From NCBI GenBank assembly GCA_019323195.1, contig JAHWHQ010000036.1, forward strand, positions 1-64,000: a stretch of 64,000 nucleotides of DNA, given 5' to 3'. Below, in pieces: positions 44,853 to 53,246 of this stretch. Source of the stretch: Candidatus Woesearchaeota archaeon (GTDB taxonomy: Archaea > Nanobdellota > Nanobdellia > Woesearchaeales > JACPBV01). The notes beneath the pieces are model-generated. The model made no database searches. It saw only the letters and a program-made list of their open reading frames with translations, and had not been told where the DNA came from. The position numbers were made by a program, and so were the translations under genes. The first letter of the stretch is position 1, and each line of letters starts with the position of its first letter.

Positions 44853-47648
44853 ATGAAAAAGGCAATAATCGCAGTGGTCTTGTTTTTACTTGTCTTGTCC
44901 ATAGCCTATTCCCTGGTTGACCTCAGGCCGGATATTGAGATAACGTTTAGCGAACTGGTCGAAGAGTCTACGATCAACATCAACCTTACTAACCAGTCAG
45001 GGGTCCTTTTCGACCTGGACTTAATAACTTCAGACAACCCTACTTTCGTGTATAAGCCGGCAGAAGACCTGAAGGAGGGGTTTTATACTGTAAGGGCCCA
45101 GGCAGAGGACCTGTTTGGAATACTAGGGGAGGTTATTGAGGTTAGCTTTTTGCTGCAGATATCCCCCCTGGATGTAAACATCACAAAACCAAGGTTAGGG
45201 GTCACCCCTACCCATGTACTTAACCTTACACTGAAGACAGACAGGGATGCGGTCTGCAACTACAGTTTTATAGGCTTTGAGGAGCTTTATGAGTTCGATT
45301 CTACCGGATCACTTGAGCATGACAAAGAGGAGATCTCCATAGCTGACACTACTTACCTTTATATACAGTGCCTTGACGGGTATGGCAAGGTCTACCAGGA
45401 GATAAAGCAGCTTTTCCTTGACTTAAATAACCCTTCCATAAGCGTATATGCAGAGGATGTTACCGAGCCACCGCTTGAGACAACACTTAATGTCAATTCC
45501 AATGAGGAGGTGATATGCAGGTTTGACAACGACTCTACGGTTTTTGGGGGGATGCAGGAGTTTGACAATTATGATGAGATGGATGAGGATGCTTATGAGC
45601 TTAACCCGCAGCAGGTCTTGGACGGGGAACACCTTACTGACGGAAAGCCACATACCTTTTTTGTAATGTGCAGGGATAAGGCCGGGAGGCTGTCCAATGC
45701 GGCATCTGCAACCTTTAACGTGGATACTGAACAGCCCGCAGCTGTAACCATACATTACCCTACAGGGCAGCTGTCATCTTCTCTCTTATGGTTCAATGTA
45801 AGCACCAATAAAGTCGCTGACTACTGCCAGTACACCAACAGGTCTGATAAGACGGGATATATCACGTTCAGCGTCCAGGGAAAGACGCACATAAGCTCAG
45901 GGCTGGACCTGCTCCATGACGGGGCATATACCTATCATGTCCGGTGCAGGTTCCATGATGAATCAATAGGGACATGGTATGTCGAGGCAAGCACCAATTG
46001 TGTCATTGACAACACGAAACCACAACTGCCTTATGTCAATATGGACCCTCCGGCTGCCCTTAAAGACCTCAATATAACAGACAGGACCTATAAGGACTAC
46101 CAGTTATGCGGGGAATGGGAGGGGGAGGACAACCAGAGCTCTATCTCCCAATACGCCTATTATGCCTATTGGGACAGGAGCACGGACATAATGATAGGCA
46201 AGGACGTGACATCAGGCACTAGCGACTGCATAGACCTTGACCTTAACGATTCAGAAAAATATTACTTTAAGGTAAGTGCGCGGAATTCCGTAGGGCTATG
46301 GAGCGACAATATGAGCAGCTCACCTATCACGGTTGATGTAAGCCTTACACCCAAGGGCTGTGATAATGGCCTCAAGGATGGGGATGAGACAGACGAGGAC
46401 TGCGGAGGAAGCTGCGACAGCTGCTCGAACGGGATGAACTGCATCATCAATTCCGACTGCGACAGCAGGTACTGCAATTCAAGCAATAAGTGCGCAAAGC
46501 CAAGATGCGATGACGGGATAAGGAACGGTGCAGAAACCAGCACCGACTGCGGGGGAAACTGCGACAAATGCAGCGTTGGCAAAACATGCAACGAGAATAG
46601 GGACTGCAAAAGCAACAACTGCGATAAAAGCACAGGCAAATGCGAGGAGATGCTGGACAAGTGCGAGAATAATGAGCTGGATCCAGGAGAGACGGACGAG
46701 GACTGCGGAGGGGACTGCCCTGCCTGCGGGATAGGAAAGAGCTGCGATTTTGATTCTGACTGCATAGAAGGGGCAAAATGCGAGGAAGGGGCCTGCTTAC
46801 TTGACTCTGACGGGGACGGGATAGTGGACAGCAAGGATAACTGCCCGGACCTTGCTAATGAGGAGCAGGCGGATGTTGACGGAGATGACCTTGGGGATAT
46901 GTGCGACCCTGACTCTGACAATGACGAGCTTCCTGACTCTTTTGAGCAGCAGTATTTTGAGTGCGTCACGTGCGCAAACCCTAACGATGATCCTGATAAG
47001 GACGGGCTTATGAATAAGGAGGAATATACCTATAATACAAACCCCATGAGGAAGGATACGGATGAGGACGGCTATGCTGACAGGGAGGAGATTGACAAAG
47101 GGACAGACCCCCTTGACCCACGCTCCCATCCTGGGGGAGGATTCCTTAAATCTATGGTGATACTCTCTATCGTTGCTGCTCTTGGTGGAGGGGGGTATTT
47201 TGCATATACGAAGCTTGTCGTTAAGGGGAAGCCTTTCATACCTCCAAGGGCGCCTGCTGCAAGGGGTGCTGTAAGGAAGGAGATCAGAAGGCCGGTTGCA
47301 CTAAAAGGCCCGGTCCCAAAGCCACCCCTAAAGCCGGAACAGCCCCCTTTGAAACGCCCGATGCCAAGGGCCCCAATGAAGAAGCCCGTAGCACCTGCAA
47401 CGATGAAAACTGTCAGGCCTGCACCTATGCTTAAAAAACCCGCAATAGGCAGGGATCTTGGAGCAGAACCGAAGATAAGGAACAAAGTAAAGGCAAAAGA
47501 GGAGGGGAATATCTTCAGCAGGCTGTCTGAGATAGCGGAAAAGGATAAGGTTAAGCAGATTGAGAAGAAGATGGAATTTTCACACCTGAGCGATAAGGAG
47601 CTTAATGACAGGATCAGGAACCTGAAGAAGGAGCTGAAGGTAAAGTAA
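44853..47648 (+). CDS. Membrane-anchored surface protein with Cys repeats, thrombospondin-3 Ca sites and cytosolic coiled tail
   Basis: A 931-residue protein. Signal peptide 1-20 (MKKAIIAVVLFLLVLSIAYS). Ig/FN3-like domains fill about 25-490. Three 40-residue Cys repeats follow (about 500-645) of the form CDNGLKDGDETDEDCGGSCD. Thrombospondin type-3-like Asp-rich Ca-binding repeats follow (about 648-755: DSDGDGIVDSKDNCPD, DPDSDNDELPDSFE, DTDEDGYADREEIDKGTDPLD). One membrane helix (about 763-786: MVILSIVAALGGGGYFAY) leads to a cytosolic Pro/Lys-rich tail (about 790-880) and an amphipathic helix pair (IFSRLSEIAEKDKVKQIEKK, then LSDKELNDRIRNLKKELKVK). It is the only anchored member of the operon, so it may tether the two giant secreted partners encoded just upstream and couple them to the cytosol. 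Confidence 0.85.
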   Translation: MKKAIIAVVLFLLVLSIAYSLVDLRPDIEITFSELVEESTININLTNQSGVLFDLDLITSDNPTFVYKPAEDLKEGFYTVRAQAEDLFGILGEVIEVSFLLQISPLDVNITKPRLGVTPTHVLNLTLKTDRDAVCNYSFIGFEELYEFDSTGSLEHDKEEISIADTTYLYIQCLDGYGKVYQEIKQLFLDLNNPSISVYAEDVTEPPLETTLNVNSNEEVICRFDNDSTVFGGMQEFDNYDEMDEDAYELNPQQVLDGEHLTDGKPHTFFVMCRDKAGRLSNAASATFNVDTEQPAAVTIHYPTGQLSSSLLWFNVSTNKVADYCQYTNRSDKTGYITFSVQGKTHISSGLDLLHDGAYTYHVRCRFHDESIGTWYVEASTNCVIDNTKPQLPYVNMDPPAALKDLNITDRTYKDYQLCGEWEGEDNQSSISQYAYYAYWDRSTDIMIGKDVTSGTSDCIDLDLNDSEKYYFKVSARNSVGLWSDNMSSSPITVDVSLTPKGCDNGLKDGDETDEDCGGSCDSCSNGMNCIINSDCDSRYCNSSNKCAKPRCDDGIRNGAETSTDCGGNCDKCSVGKTCNENRDCKSNNCDKSTGKCEEMLDKCENNELDPGETDEDCGGDCPACGIGKSCDFDSDCIEGAKCEEGACLLDSDGDGIVDSKDNCPDLANEEQADVDGDDLGDMCDPDSDNDELPDSFEQQYFECVTCANPNDDPDKDGLMNKEEYTYNTNPMRKDTDEDGYADREEIDKGTDPLDPRSHPGGGFLKSMVILSIVAALGGGGYFAYTKLVVKGKPFIPPRAPAARGAVRKEIRRPVALKGPVPKPPLKPEQPPLKRPMPRAPMKKPVAPATMKTVRPAPMLKKPAIGRDLGAEPKIRNKVKAKEEGNIFSRLSEIAEKDKVKQIEKKMEFSHLSDKELNDRIRNLKKELKVK

Positions 47649-47649
47649 A

Positions 47650-48144
47650 ATGATGGCTAAGAAAGGACAGATACCAGGCCAGATATTTATCTACCTCATC
47701 GCTCTTATCTTGTTTTCACTTATCCTGCTCTACGGCTATAACTCAATAAGGGGGTTCAAGGAAAAGTCCGAGCAGGTGTCCTATATCAAGTTTAAGACAG
47801 ACCTTACCTCAATGGTGAAAAGGGTTTCGCCGGATTATAACACGCTGAAGAGGGAGAAGCTCTTTATAGGAGGGGATTATACAGAGGTCTGTTTTGTGCA
47901 GAGCTATAAGAAGGAGGATAATTTTGATTTTATAAGGACCCATATAGGAAATCTCATAATACAGGACAGTTTTGAGAGCAGGGTGGACAAGAACGTGTTT
48001 TTGTTCAAGAAAGGGATTGCGGAGTCCTTTGATGTAGGAAATATAAATGTTACTGGCGGTTCTGTCTGCATACCGGTAATAAGCGGCAAGGCAAGGATAG
48101 AGTTTAAGGGCATGGGGGACCATGTTTTTATATCTGGCTGGTGA
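47650..48144 (+). CDS. Small pilin-like exported protein
   Basis: A 164-residue protein beginning MMAKKGQIPGQIFIYLIALI: basic start, KGQ, then one hydrophobic helix (about 11-32), and a 130-residue beta-rich ectodomain with two Cys (VCFVQ, GSVCIPV). The layout is that of archaeal type IV pilin-like/class III signal proteins, as in the 28132 gene. It begins one base after the stop of the anchored protein; the in-frame ATG at 47653 is an equal candidate start (MAKKGQ). Last gene of the giant-protein operon; transcription probably ends before the aMBF1 promoter at 48184. It could be a structural pilin or a chaperone-like minor subunit. Confidence 0.72.
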   Translation: MMAKKGQIPGQIFIYLIALILFSLILLYGYNSIRGFKEKSEQVSYIKFKTDLTSMVKRVSPDYNTLKREKLFIGGDYTEVCFVQSYKKEDNFDFIRTHIGNLIIQDSFESRVDKNVFLFKKGIAESFDVGNINVTGGSVCIPVISGKARIEFKGMGDHVFISGW

Positions 48145-48182
48145 ATATTTTTCTGAGGAAGGCATATTCTTTTTTAGAGCAA

Positions 48183-48193
48183 AAAATTTATAA
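48183..48193 (+). promoter_or_regulatory. aMBF1 promoter
   Basis: AAATTTATAAC fits an archaeal TATA box, about 37 nt upstream of the ATG at 48226, giving a 12-nt leader with no ribosome-binding site. It separates the aMBF1-epimerase pair from the giant-protein operon. Confidence 0.5.
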
Positions 48194-48225
48194 CCTGTAT
48201 CCTATTACATGATTAACGTCATAAA

Positions 48226-48741
48226 ATGCAGGCGCATATTTCTGCCTGTGTATCTTGGGTGAGAAACATCAACTGCGAGATGTGCGGAAGGGAATCAATG
48301 CTTTTCAGGGCAGATGTAGAAGGAACGATGCTTAACCTGTGCGAAAACTGCTCCAGGTTCGGGAAGGTCATATCTGCTGTGAGGGAAGTGCCTAAGGAAA
48401 AAAAGAGGGTTAGGGCAAGGCATGAGGCATACAGCCCAGGGAAGCCAAGGGCGGAGGAGTTTGTCTTAACTGTCATCCCTGATTACGGGGATGTAATAAA
48501 GAGAAAAAGGGAGCAATCAGGCATGAAACAGGAGGATTTTGCCAAGAAAATAAATGAGAAGGCATCCTTGCTCCATAAGATAGAAACAGGGCAGTTTGAG
48601 CCTTCTTTCGGCCTGGCAAGAAAGATAGAGAGGGCTTTGCATATAAGGCTGATAGAGCAGAAAGAGGTCAGGCCAGGGGAAGTGAGGAAAACAAAAGAGG
48701 ATCATTTTACCATCGGAGATTTTATCAAGGTCAAAAAATGA
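48226..48741 (+). CDS. Multiprotein bridging factor aMBF1
   Basis: A 171-residue archaeal transcription co-factor homologous to eukaryotic MBF1. The N-terminal zinc ribbon has CEMCGRE and LCENCSRFG (about 17-45). A basic linker (KEKKRVRARHEAYSPGKP, about 63-80) follows. The conserved HTH domain at about 88-147 reads DYGDVIKRKREQSGMKQEDF, then KINEKASLLHKIETGQFEPS. The C-terminus ends IGDFIKVKK. The ATG at 48226 follows a TATA box with a short leader; a GTG at 48259 (MRNINCEMC) is a possible shorter start closer to the family norm. It overlaps the downstream epimerase by ATGA. Confidence 0.93.
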   Translation: MQAHISACVSWVRNINCEMCGRESMLFRADVEGTMLNLCENCSRFGKVISAVREVPKEKKRVRARHEAYSPGKPRAEEFVLTVIPDYGDVIKRKREQSGMKQEDFAKKINEKASLLHKIETGQFEPSFGLARKIERALHIRLIEQKEVRPGEVRKTKEDHFTIGDFIKVKK

Positions 48742-49775
48742 ATATTCTAGTAACGGGGGGGAAGGGCTTTATAGGGAGCCATATCGCAGAGTTTTTTGCC
48801 GGGAAGGGAAATAACATAACAGTGGTGGATAATTCTTCAAGGATGAGGATGCTTGGGGGCTTTGCAAGGTATGACTTTAATGAAAGATACCTTCAGAGCC
48901 TTAAGAATGTAAGGGTAGCAGAAGGGGATGTGGCGGATTCCGCATTAATGGACAGGCTTTCACAGGGTGTTGATGCAGTCTTCCATACGGCTGCCCAGGT
49001 GACTGTTACAAAGTCTATATCAGACCCTTTCTCGGACTTTAATGCAAATGCAGCAGGAACCTTTAATGTTCTGGAAGCAGCCAGAAAGAATGATGTTAAG
49101 ACAGTGGTCTACTGCTCAACAAACAAGGTTTACGGTGAGAATGTTAACAAGGCAGGGCTTGTAGAAGGGGAAAATAGGTACGGCTTTGACTCTGAATTCA
49201 AGGACGGCATACCTGAGAGCTTTTCAACTGACCTATGCAGCCATACGCCTTACGGCTCGTCAAAATTATGCGGCGACATATACTGCCAGGATTATGCCAA
49301 GCTTTACGGGCTTAAGACAGGGGTTTTCAGGATGTCATGCATATACGGGCCTAGGCAGCTTGGGATGGCTGACCAGGGATGGGTCGCTTGGTTTATAATA
49401 GCAACACTGCTAGGAAAGGAGATAACCATACACGGAGACGGAAAGCAGATAAGGGATGTTCTCTATATATCTGACCTGCTGGAGCTGTTTGACAGGTTCC
49501 TTAAGAGCCAGATCAAGAGGGGGGTCTTTAATATAGGGGGCGGGAAGGAGAACTGCCTTTCTTTGCTTGAGCTGCTTGGGCTGCTGCAGGGGCTTACAGG
49601 AAAAAGAAGCAGGGTTGATTACACCGGCTGGAGGGCCTCTGACCAGAGGGTTTACATATCTGATATATCAAAGGCAAGAAATGAACTTGGATGGAGCCCT
49701 AAGGTCAATCCGGCAGAAGGCGTTAGGAAAGTGGTTGGCTGGGCAAGGGATAATCTTGACCTATTTGCCAGGTAA
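48738..49775 (+). CDS. NAD-dependent sugar-nucleotide epimerase/dehydratase, CDP-paratose 2-epimerase-like
   Basis: A 345-residue extended SDR enzyme. The NAD site is VTGGKGFIGSHIAEFF (about 5-20), followed by the conserved Asp (VVDNSSR). The catalytic triad is CSTNKVYG with its Ser and TPYGSSK (Y-x-x-x-K, about 172-177). The stretch YGPRQLGMADQGWVAWFIIA and HGDGKQIRDVLYISDL are closest, from memory, to RfbE (CDP-paratose/CDP-tyvelose 2-epimerase), although other UDP-sugar epimerases share the pattern. It changes stereochemistry at a sugar carbon for surface glycan. Its start overlaps the aMBF1 stop (ATGA) and its end overlaps the convergent prenyltransferase by 15 nt. It is the plus-strand neighbour of the glycosyltransferase set. 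Confidence 0.85.
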   Translation: MNILVTGGKGFIGSHIAEFFAGKGNNITVVDNSSRMRMLGGFARYDFNERYLQSLKNVRVAEGDVADSALMDRLSQGVDAVFHTAAQVTVTKSISDPFSDFNANAAGTFNVLEAARKNDVKTVVYCSTNKVYGENVNKAGLVEGENRYGFDSEFKDGIPESFSTDLCSHTPYGSSKLCGDIYCQDYAKLYGLKTGVFRMSCIYGPRQLGMADQGWVAWFIIATLLGKEITIHGDGKQIRDVLYISDLLELFDRFLKSQIKRGVFNIGGGKENCLSLLELLGLLQGLTGKRSRVDYTGWRASDQRVYISDISKARNELGWSPKVNPAEGVRKVVGWARDNLDLFAR

Positions 49776-50633
49776 AACATTAGGGTATAGGATAAGGAAG
49801 GTCGTCAGCGCATATATGGCTGAAGCAAGGAGTATTCTCTTATCTTTTATGATGCGGCTTGGGAACCTTGTCTTGTCCGAGCCTGAATAAATCAGGTAAA
49901 GATACCTGAGAAGGATGTAAAGGACAAAGGGAAGGGTCAGCAGCAGCTTCTGGTTATTGCCTAGGAAGCAGTATAATGAATAGGATAATAACAGGGTTGT
50001 GGTGCTTATCTGCATTAGGCAGCTTAACAGATCATCGGAATAGAAACGCATGGCAGGCCGGTGCTTTTCAGCCTTTTTCCTGAGAAAGACGGATTCTGAC
50101 TTTCTCTTGCCTGTAGCCAGGAAAAGGGCGAGGAAGAATGTTCCGATGATAAGCCAGGGAGAGACCCAGACCCTTATTATATAGGCGCCTGAAAGGGCCC
50201 GTATCACGAAATTGGATGATATCACAATTACGTCAATGAAAGGCTCTTTTTTCAGGAAAAGGGAATATGCAGAGGAGAGGATGAAGAATAAAAGGTCTGC
50301 TGCCAGGAAATAAAGGGCAAGGGAGTAGGCAAGGATTATTGATATAATAAAAAGGAAGGATGCAAGAAGGATGCTGCTTTTTACTGTAACTTCTCCTGTG
50401 ACTAAAGGCCGTTTTGACTTTTCTTTGTTGTGCCTGTCATTTTCCCTGTCTGTTATGTCGTTTATGATGTAATTAACAGAGGACATCAGGGATAATGAGA
50501 TAAAGCCAAGGATGACTGAGAAGAGGTAGTTGATTTGTAGGATATTTCCTGAAAAGAATACTGCCAGAAAGATAACCAGGTTTTTGTAGTATTGTTCAGG
50601 ACGGCAGAGCCTTATAAGCGCTTTTATCTTCAT
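49761..50633 (-). CDS. UbiA-family prenyltransferase, decaprenyl-phosphate phosphoribosyltransferase-like
   Basis: A 290-residue protein with about eight membrane helices. The first Asp motif is NYIINDITDRENDRHNKEKS (about 54-73), the form 'NDI.D.E.DR.H..K..RP' typical of DPPR synthases (Rv3806c-like) that join 5-phosphoribose 1-diphosphate to a polyprenyl phosphate. The N-terminus LCRPEQYYKNLVIFLAV fits 'LRP.QW.KN.....P'. The second Asp motif region (FYSDDLLSCL) lies at about 190-200. A TATA box (TTATAAATA near 50659) puts transcription at the ATG, so it is leaderless and has its own promoter. The product would be a lipid-linked pentose for GT-C enzymes nearby. An ether-lipid or quinone substrate is the alternative. 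Confidence 0.82.
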   Translation of the reverse strand: MKIKALIRLCRPEQYYKNLVIFLAVFFSGNILQINYLFSVILGFISLSLMSSVNYIINDITDRENDRHNKEKSKRPLVTGEVTVKSSILLASFLFIISIILAYSLALYFLAADLLFFILSSAYSLFLKKEPFIDVIVISSNFVIRALSGAYIIRVWVSPWLIIGTFFLALFLATGKRKSESVFLRKKAEKHRPAMRFYSDDLLSCLMQISTTTLLLSYSLYCFLGNNQKLLLTLPFVLYILLRYLYLIYSGSDKTRFPSRIIKDKRILLASAIYALTTFLILYPNVLPGK

Positions 50634-50676
50634 TGGGCAACTAAATGATACGTATTATAAATATTTAACTTTTTTA

Positions 50677-51810
50677 TTATCTGGATATCCTGAACAGCTT
50701 TTCATAGAAGTCAACAGTTTTTCTTATGCTGAACTCTTTTATGATGTCTTTCCTGTCTTTTACATACTTTTTTTTGTTTTTCAGGACTTTAAGGATGGCT
50801 GTTGCAATCTCTTTTTCATCCCTTTGCCTTATGATAATCCCCATTCCTGTTCTTTTTATTGGAATCCTTACACCATATAGGTCAGTGGCAATAATGGGTG
50901 TTGAACAGTACATCGATTCTATCTGGACAATGCCGAAGGCTTCAAGAGGGTCTATGCTCGGCAGGACAAGGACATCGCAGGCAGAGTAGAAATCAGGGAG
51001 GTCTTTGTAGTCAATCCTGCCTGTCAGTATGATATTTTTTTTGTACTTGCCTATTAGAGGCTTTAGCTCATTTATCGTGCTTCCTCCGGCAACCTCTTTA
51101 TATTCGCCGGCAAGGATGAACCTTGCTCCAGGGTATTTTTTTAATACATAAGGGATGGACCTTAGAAGATAGGGAAGGCCTTTTTCATAAACAAACCTGC
51201 CGCTAAAGCCTATAACCTTTTCCTGTTTTTTTATGCTGTAGGTTTTTCTTAGGTTTTTTTTCTTATAACTGAAATCATTTTCGTTTATAGGGGGGTAGGT
51301 GATCTTTATCTTCTTCAAGAAATATTTTAGCAGTCTTGAATGGACAGCATAATCCCTTGTGTATGTTATTATATTCCTGCTTTTTTTAAGGGCTGTTCCT
51401 GCAGAAAGGTAATATATCCTTTCCAGGAATCTTCCTGTTATTGTCCTTTCTAGTTTAAGGTCGCAGTGGTAGGTGGAGAATAATTTCTTTTTTTTAATGA
51501 ATAATGAGATAAGGCCCGATTCTATCATCGGAAGATGGATGTTCACTATATCATAGCCCGGGGAGAGAGACCAGGCCTTTAATACGAATGAAGGCATGAA
51601 GACGCCCTTGTTCAGGCGGAAAAGAACTCTACTCCTTATCACATTGACATTTTTTATCTTTTCTTTCTTGTTGAGGTTTTTATCGTGCCTTGAGGTCAAT
51701 ACTGTGACAGAATGCCCTTTTTTTACCAGCTGTTCTGACAGCCGTTTTACATATTCGGAAATACCGCTGCAGTAAGGGTAGTAGTATGGGGTAATCATCA
51801 GTATTCTCAT
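50677..51810 (-). CDS. Glycosyltransferase family 4
   Basis: A 377-residue GT-B fold enzyme starting MRILMITPYYYPYCSGISEY. N-terminal Rossmann domain with the GISEYVKRLSEQLVKKGHSV glycine-loop helix. The C-terminal donor-binding domain has VIGFSGRFVYEKGLPYLLRS, LAGEY, TGRIDYKDLPDFYSACDVLV and the E-x7-E motif EAFGIVQIESMYC. It adds a sugar from a nucleotide donor with retention. I chose the ATG at 51810 because it overlaps the upstream stop (ATGA); the longer frame from 51840 adds ten residues. It is coupled to the GT-C gene upstream. Confidence 0.9.
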   Translation of the reverse strand: MRILMITPYYYPYCSGISEYVKRLSEQLVKKGHSVTVLTSRHDKNLNKKEKIKNVNVIRSRVLFRLNKGVFMPSFVLKAWSLSPGYDIVNIHLPMIESGLISLFIKKKKLFSTYHCDLKLERTITGRFLERIYYLSAGTALKKSRNIITYTRDYAVHSRLLKYFLKKIKITYPPINENDFSYKKKNLRKTYSIKKQEKVIGFSGRFVYEKGLPYLLRSIPYVLKKYPGARFILAGEYKEVAGGSTINELKPLIGKYKKNIILTGRIDYKDLPDFYSACDVLVLPSIDPLEAFGIVQIESMYCSTPIIATDLYGVRIPIKRTGMGIIIRQRDEKEIATAILKVLKNKKKYVKDRKDIIKEFSIRKTVDFYEKLFRISR

Positions 51811-53207
51811 TTTTTTTCCTGGTATATCTTTAATTCGCATCCATTGACAGTGCTGTTGAAAACCAATTCGAAACTTTCTGATATCAGGCTGAAAAATTTT
51901 TTTGATCTTTCGGGGCAGTCAGGATCATACCTTACGCAGGGGAGGTCGCAGGAGTTTATAAATATGTATTGGATGTTATTACCTGTCTTTTTGCTTAGCT
52001 CTTCTATCCTTTTATTGTCCCATACCTCATAGTACATCAACTCATCTATTTTTATGTCGTGTACAGCAGAAATAACAGGTGTCGAAGACCAGATATCTCC
52101 TTTTACATGCCTGCCTTCCAGGTAGCTATAGAACGCCTTGTATTCTGCAGGCATAGGGCTTCTTTTGAGGGCATAGCTTACTCCTGCCAGAGAGATTATG
52201 CTCTGGAGAATTATGGCAGATATCAGGGCATATCTTAAGGGTTTTTTTAATATTTTTGATACCTCTTCAAATCCACTTCCTGAAAGTATATAGAGAAACG
52301 GAAGGAAGATGAGGGAATAGCGCATGTCCTTGCAGTTAAGCATAAAGGAGTGGTATAGGAAAGGTACCAAGAATGCCAAGAGAAAGATATTCTTTTTTTC
52401 TAAAGGATGCTTGAATGCAAGCAGTATAGGGATTACTGCTAGGATTATTATGAAGCTGGTTATTAACAGGTTAGATATGTAGAAAAAGGCGCTTGTCGGG
52501 CAGTAGTAGTTCCCTACGACGCGGGAGATAAGGTCATTGGCAAATATGAAGGGGGCAAACAGGTTATTATACAGCACTATATTAGAGATTAGAAAAGGAA
52601 TAATTAAAACCGAAAAACCCACCATAAATAAAACAGATTTTTTTATTTTATCTTTCTTTTCAATTAAGCAGCCCAATATCAATATGGGTATAAGCCAGAG
52701 GTATGTAAACTTTGTTAGTACAGCAAGACCCATGAATATTCCGCTTAGTAAAAACCTTTGCTTTTTTATGAGAAAATAGAATGCCAATAAAGAAAGGAAC
52801 ATTGCAGCTATGTCAACAGCCATCTTATTTGTGAAATAAATTATGCTTATGTTAATAGAGAAAAGGAAACAGAACAAAAGGGCGGTTTTATCATCATTTA
52901 GGCAGTTTATTAACTCATACAGCAGGTAAATTGAGGAAGATGCTAATAAAATATTTATTAGTGAACTAAAAAGAAGAGCATTTAATCCGATCTTCCATAC
53001 AAAACCCATCAAAATAGGCCAGAGAAGAGGTCTTGCAGGCTCCCATAGGCCTATTTTGCCTAAGGAGAATATATATTTTCCCATGCCTATGTAAACTGCA
53101 GAATCCCATAGAATATCTTTTTGGTTAAATGAATAAAAAATGTTTATTAATAAGAAACCTAAGAGAATTATATAAATAATAATTCTTTTGGTTTTGCGTA
53201 GTTTCAT
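51807..53207 (-). CDS. GT-C (PMT/ArnT-like) membrane glycosyltransferase 1
   Basis: A 466-residue protein with about ten membrane helices. After the first helix it has DILWDSAVYIGMGKYIFSLG and then WEPARPLLWPILMGFVWKIG, the first extracytoplasmic loop of PMT_2/ArnT-like enzymes that take sugars from polyprenyl-phosphate donors. The usual 'WDE' is WDS here, so the second acidic residue of that loop is changed. The C-terminal 100 residues form a soluble domain (CDLPCVRYDPDCPERSKKFF). It is clearly paralogous to the next gene (53247-54746) over the whole first loop. It is coupled to the downstream GT4 by an ATGA overlap. Confidence 0.82.
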   Translation of the reverse strand: MKLRKTKRIIIYIILLGFLLINIFYSFNQKDILWDSAVYIGMGKYIFSLGKIGLWEPARPLLWPILMGFVWKIGLNALLFSSLINILLASSSIYLLYELINCLNDDKTALLFCFLFSINISIIYFTNKMAVDIAAMFLSLLAFYFLIKKQRFLLSGIFMGLAVLTKFTYLWLIPILILGCLIEKKDKIKKSVLFMVGFSVLIIPFLISNIVLYNNLFAPFIFANDLISRVVGNYYCPTSAFFYISNLLITSFIIILAVIPILLAFKHPLEKKNIFLLAFLVPFLYHSFMLNCKDMRYSLIFLPFLYILSGSGFEEVSKILKKPLRYALISAIILQSIISLAGVSYALKRSPMPAEYKAFYSYLEGRHVKGDIWSSTPVISAVHDIKIDELMYYEVWDNKRIEELSKKTGNNIQYIFINSCDLPCVRYDPDCPERSKKFFSLISESFELVFNSTVNGCELKIYQEKK

Positions 53208-53246
53208 ATTGTATTGAAAAAACTTTTATAACTAAAGGTAATTTTC

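Noticed and set aside
46262..46969. 235-codon minus-strand frame opposite the Cys repeats
   Set aside because: Ser/Gln/Pro-rich antisense of repeated GA-rich coding sequence; no start signal or family.
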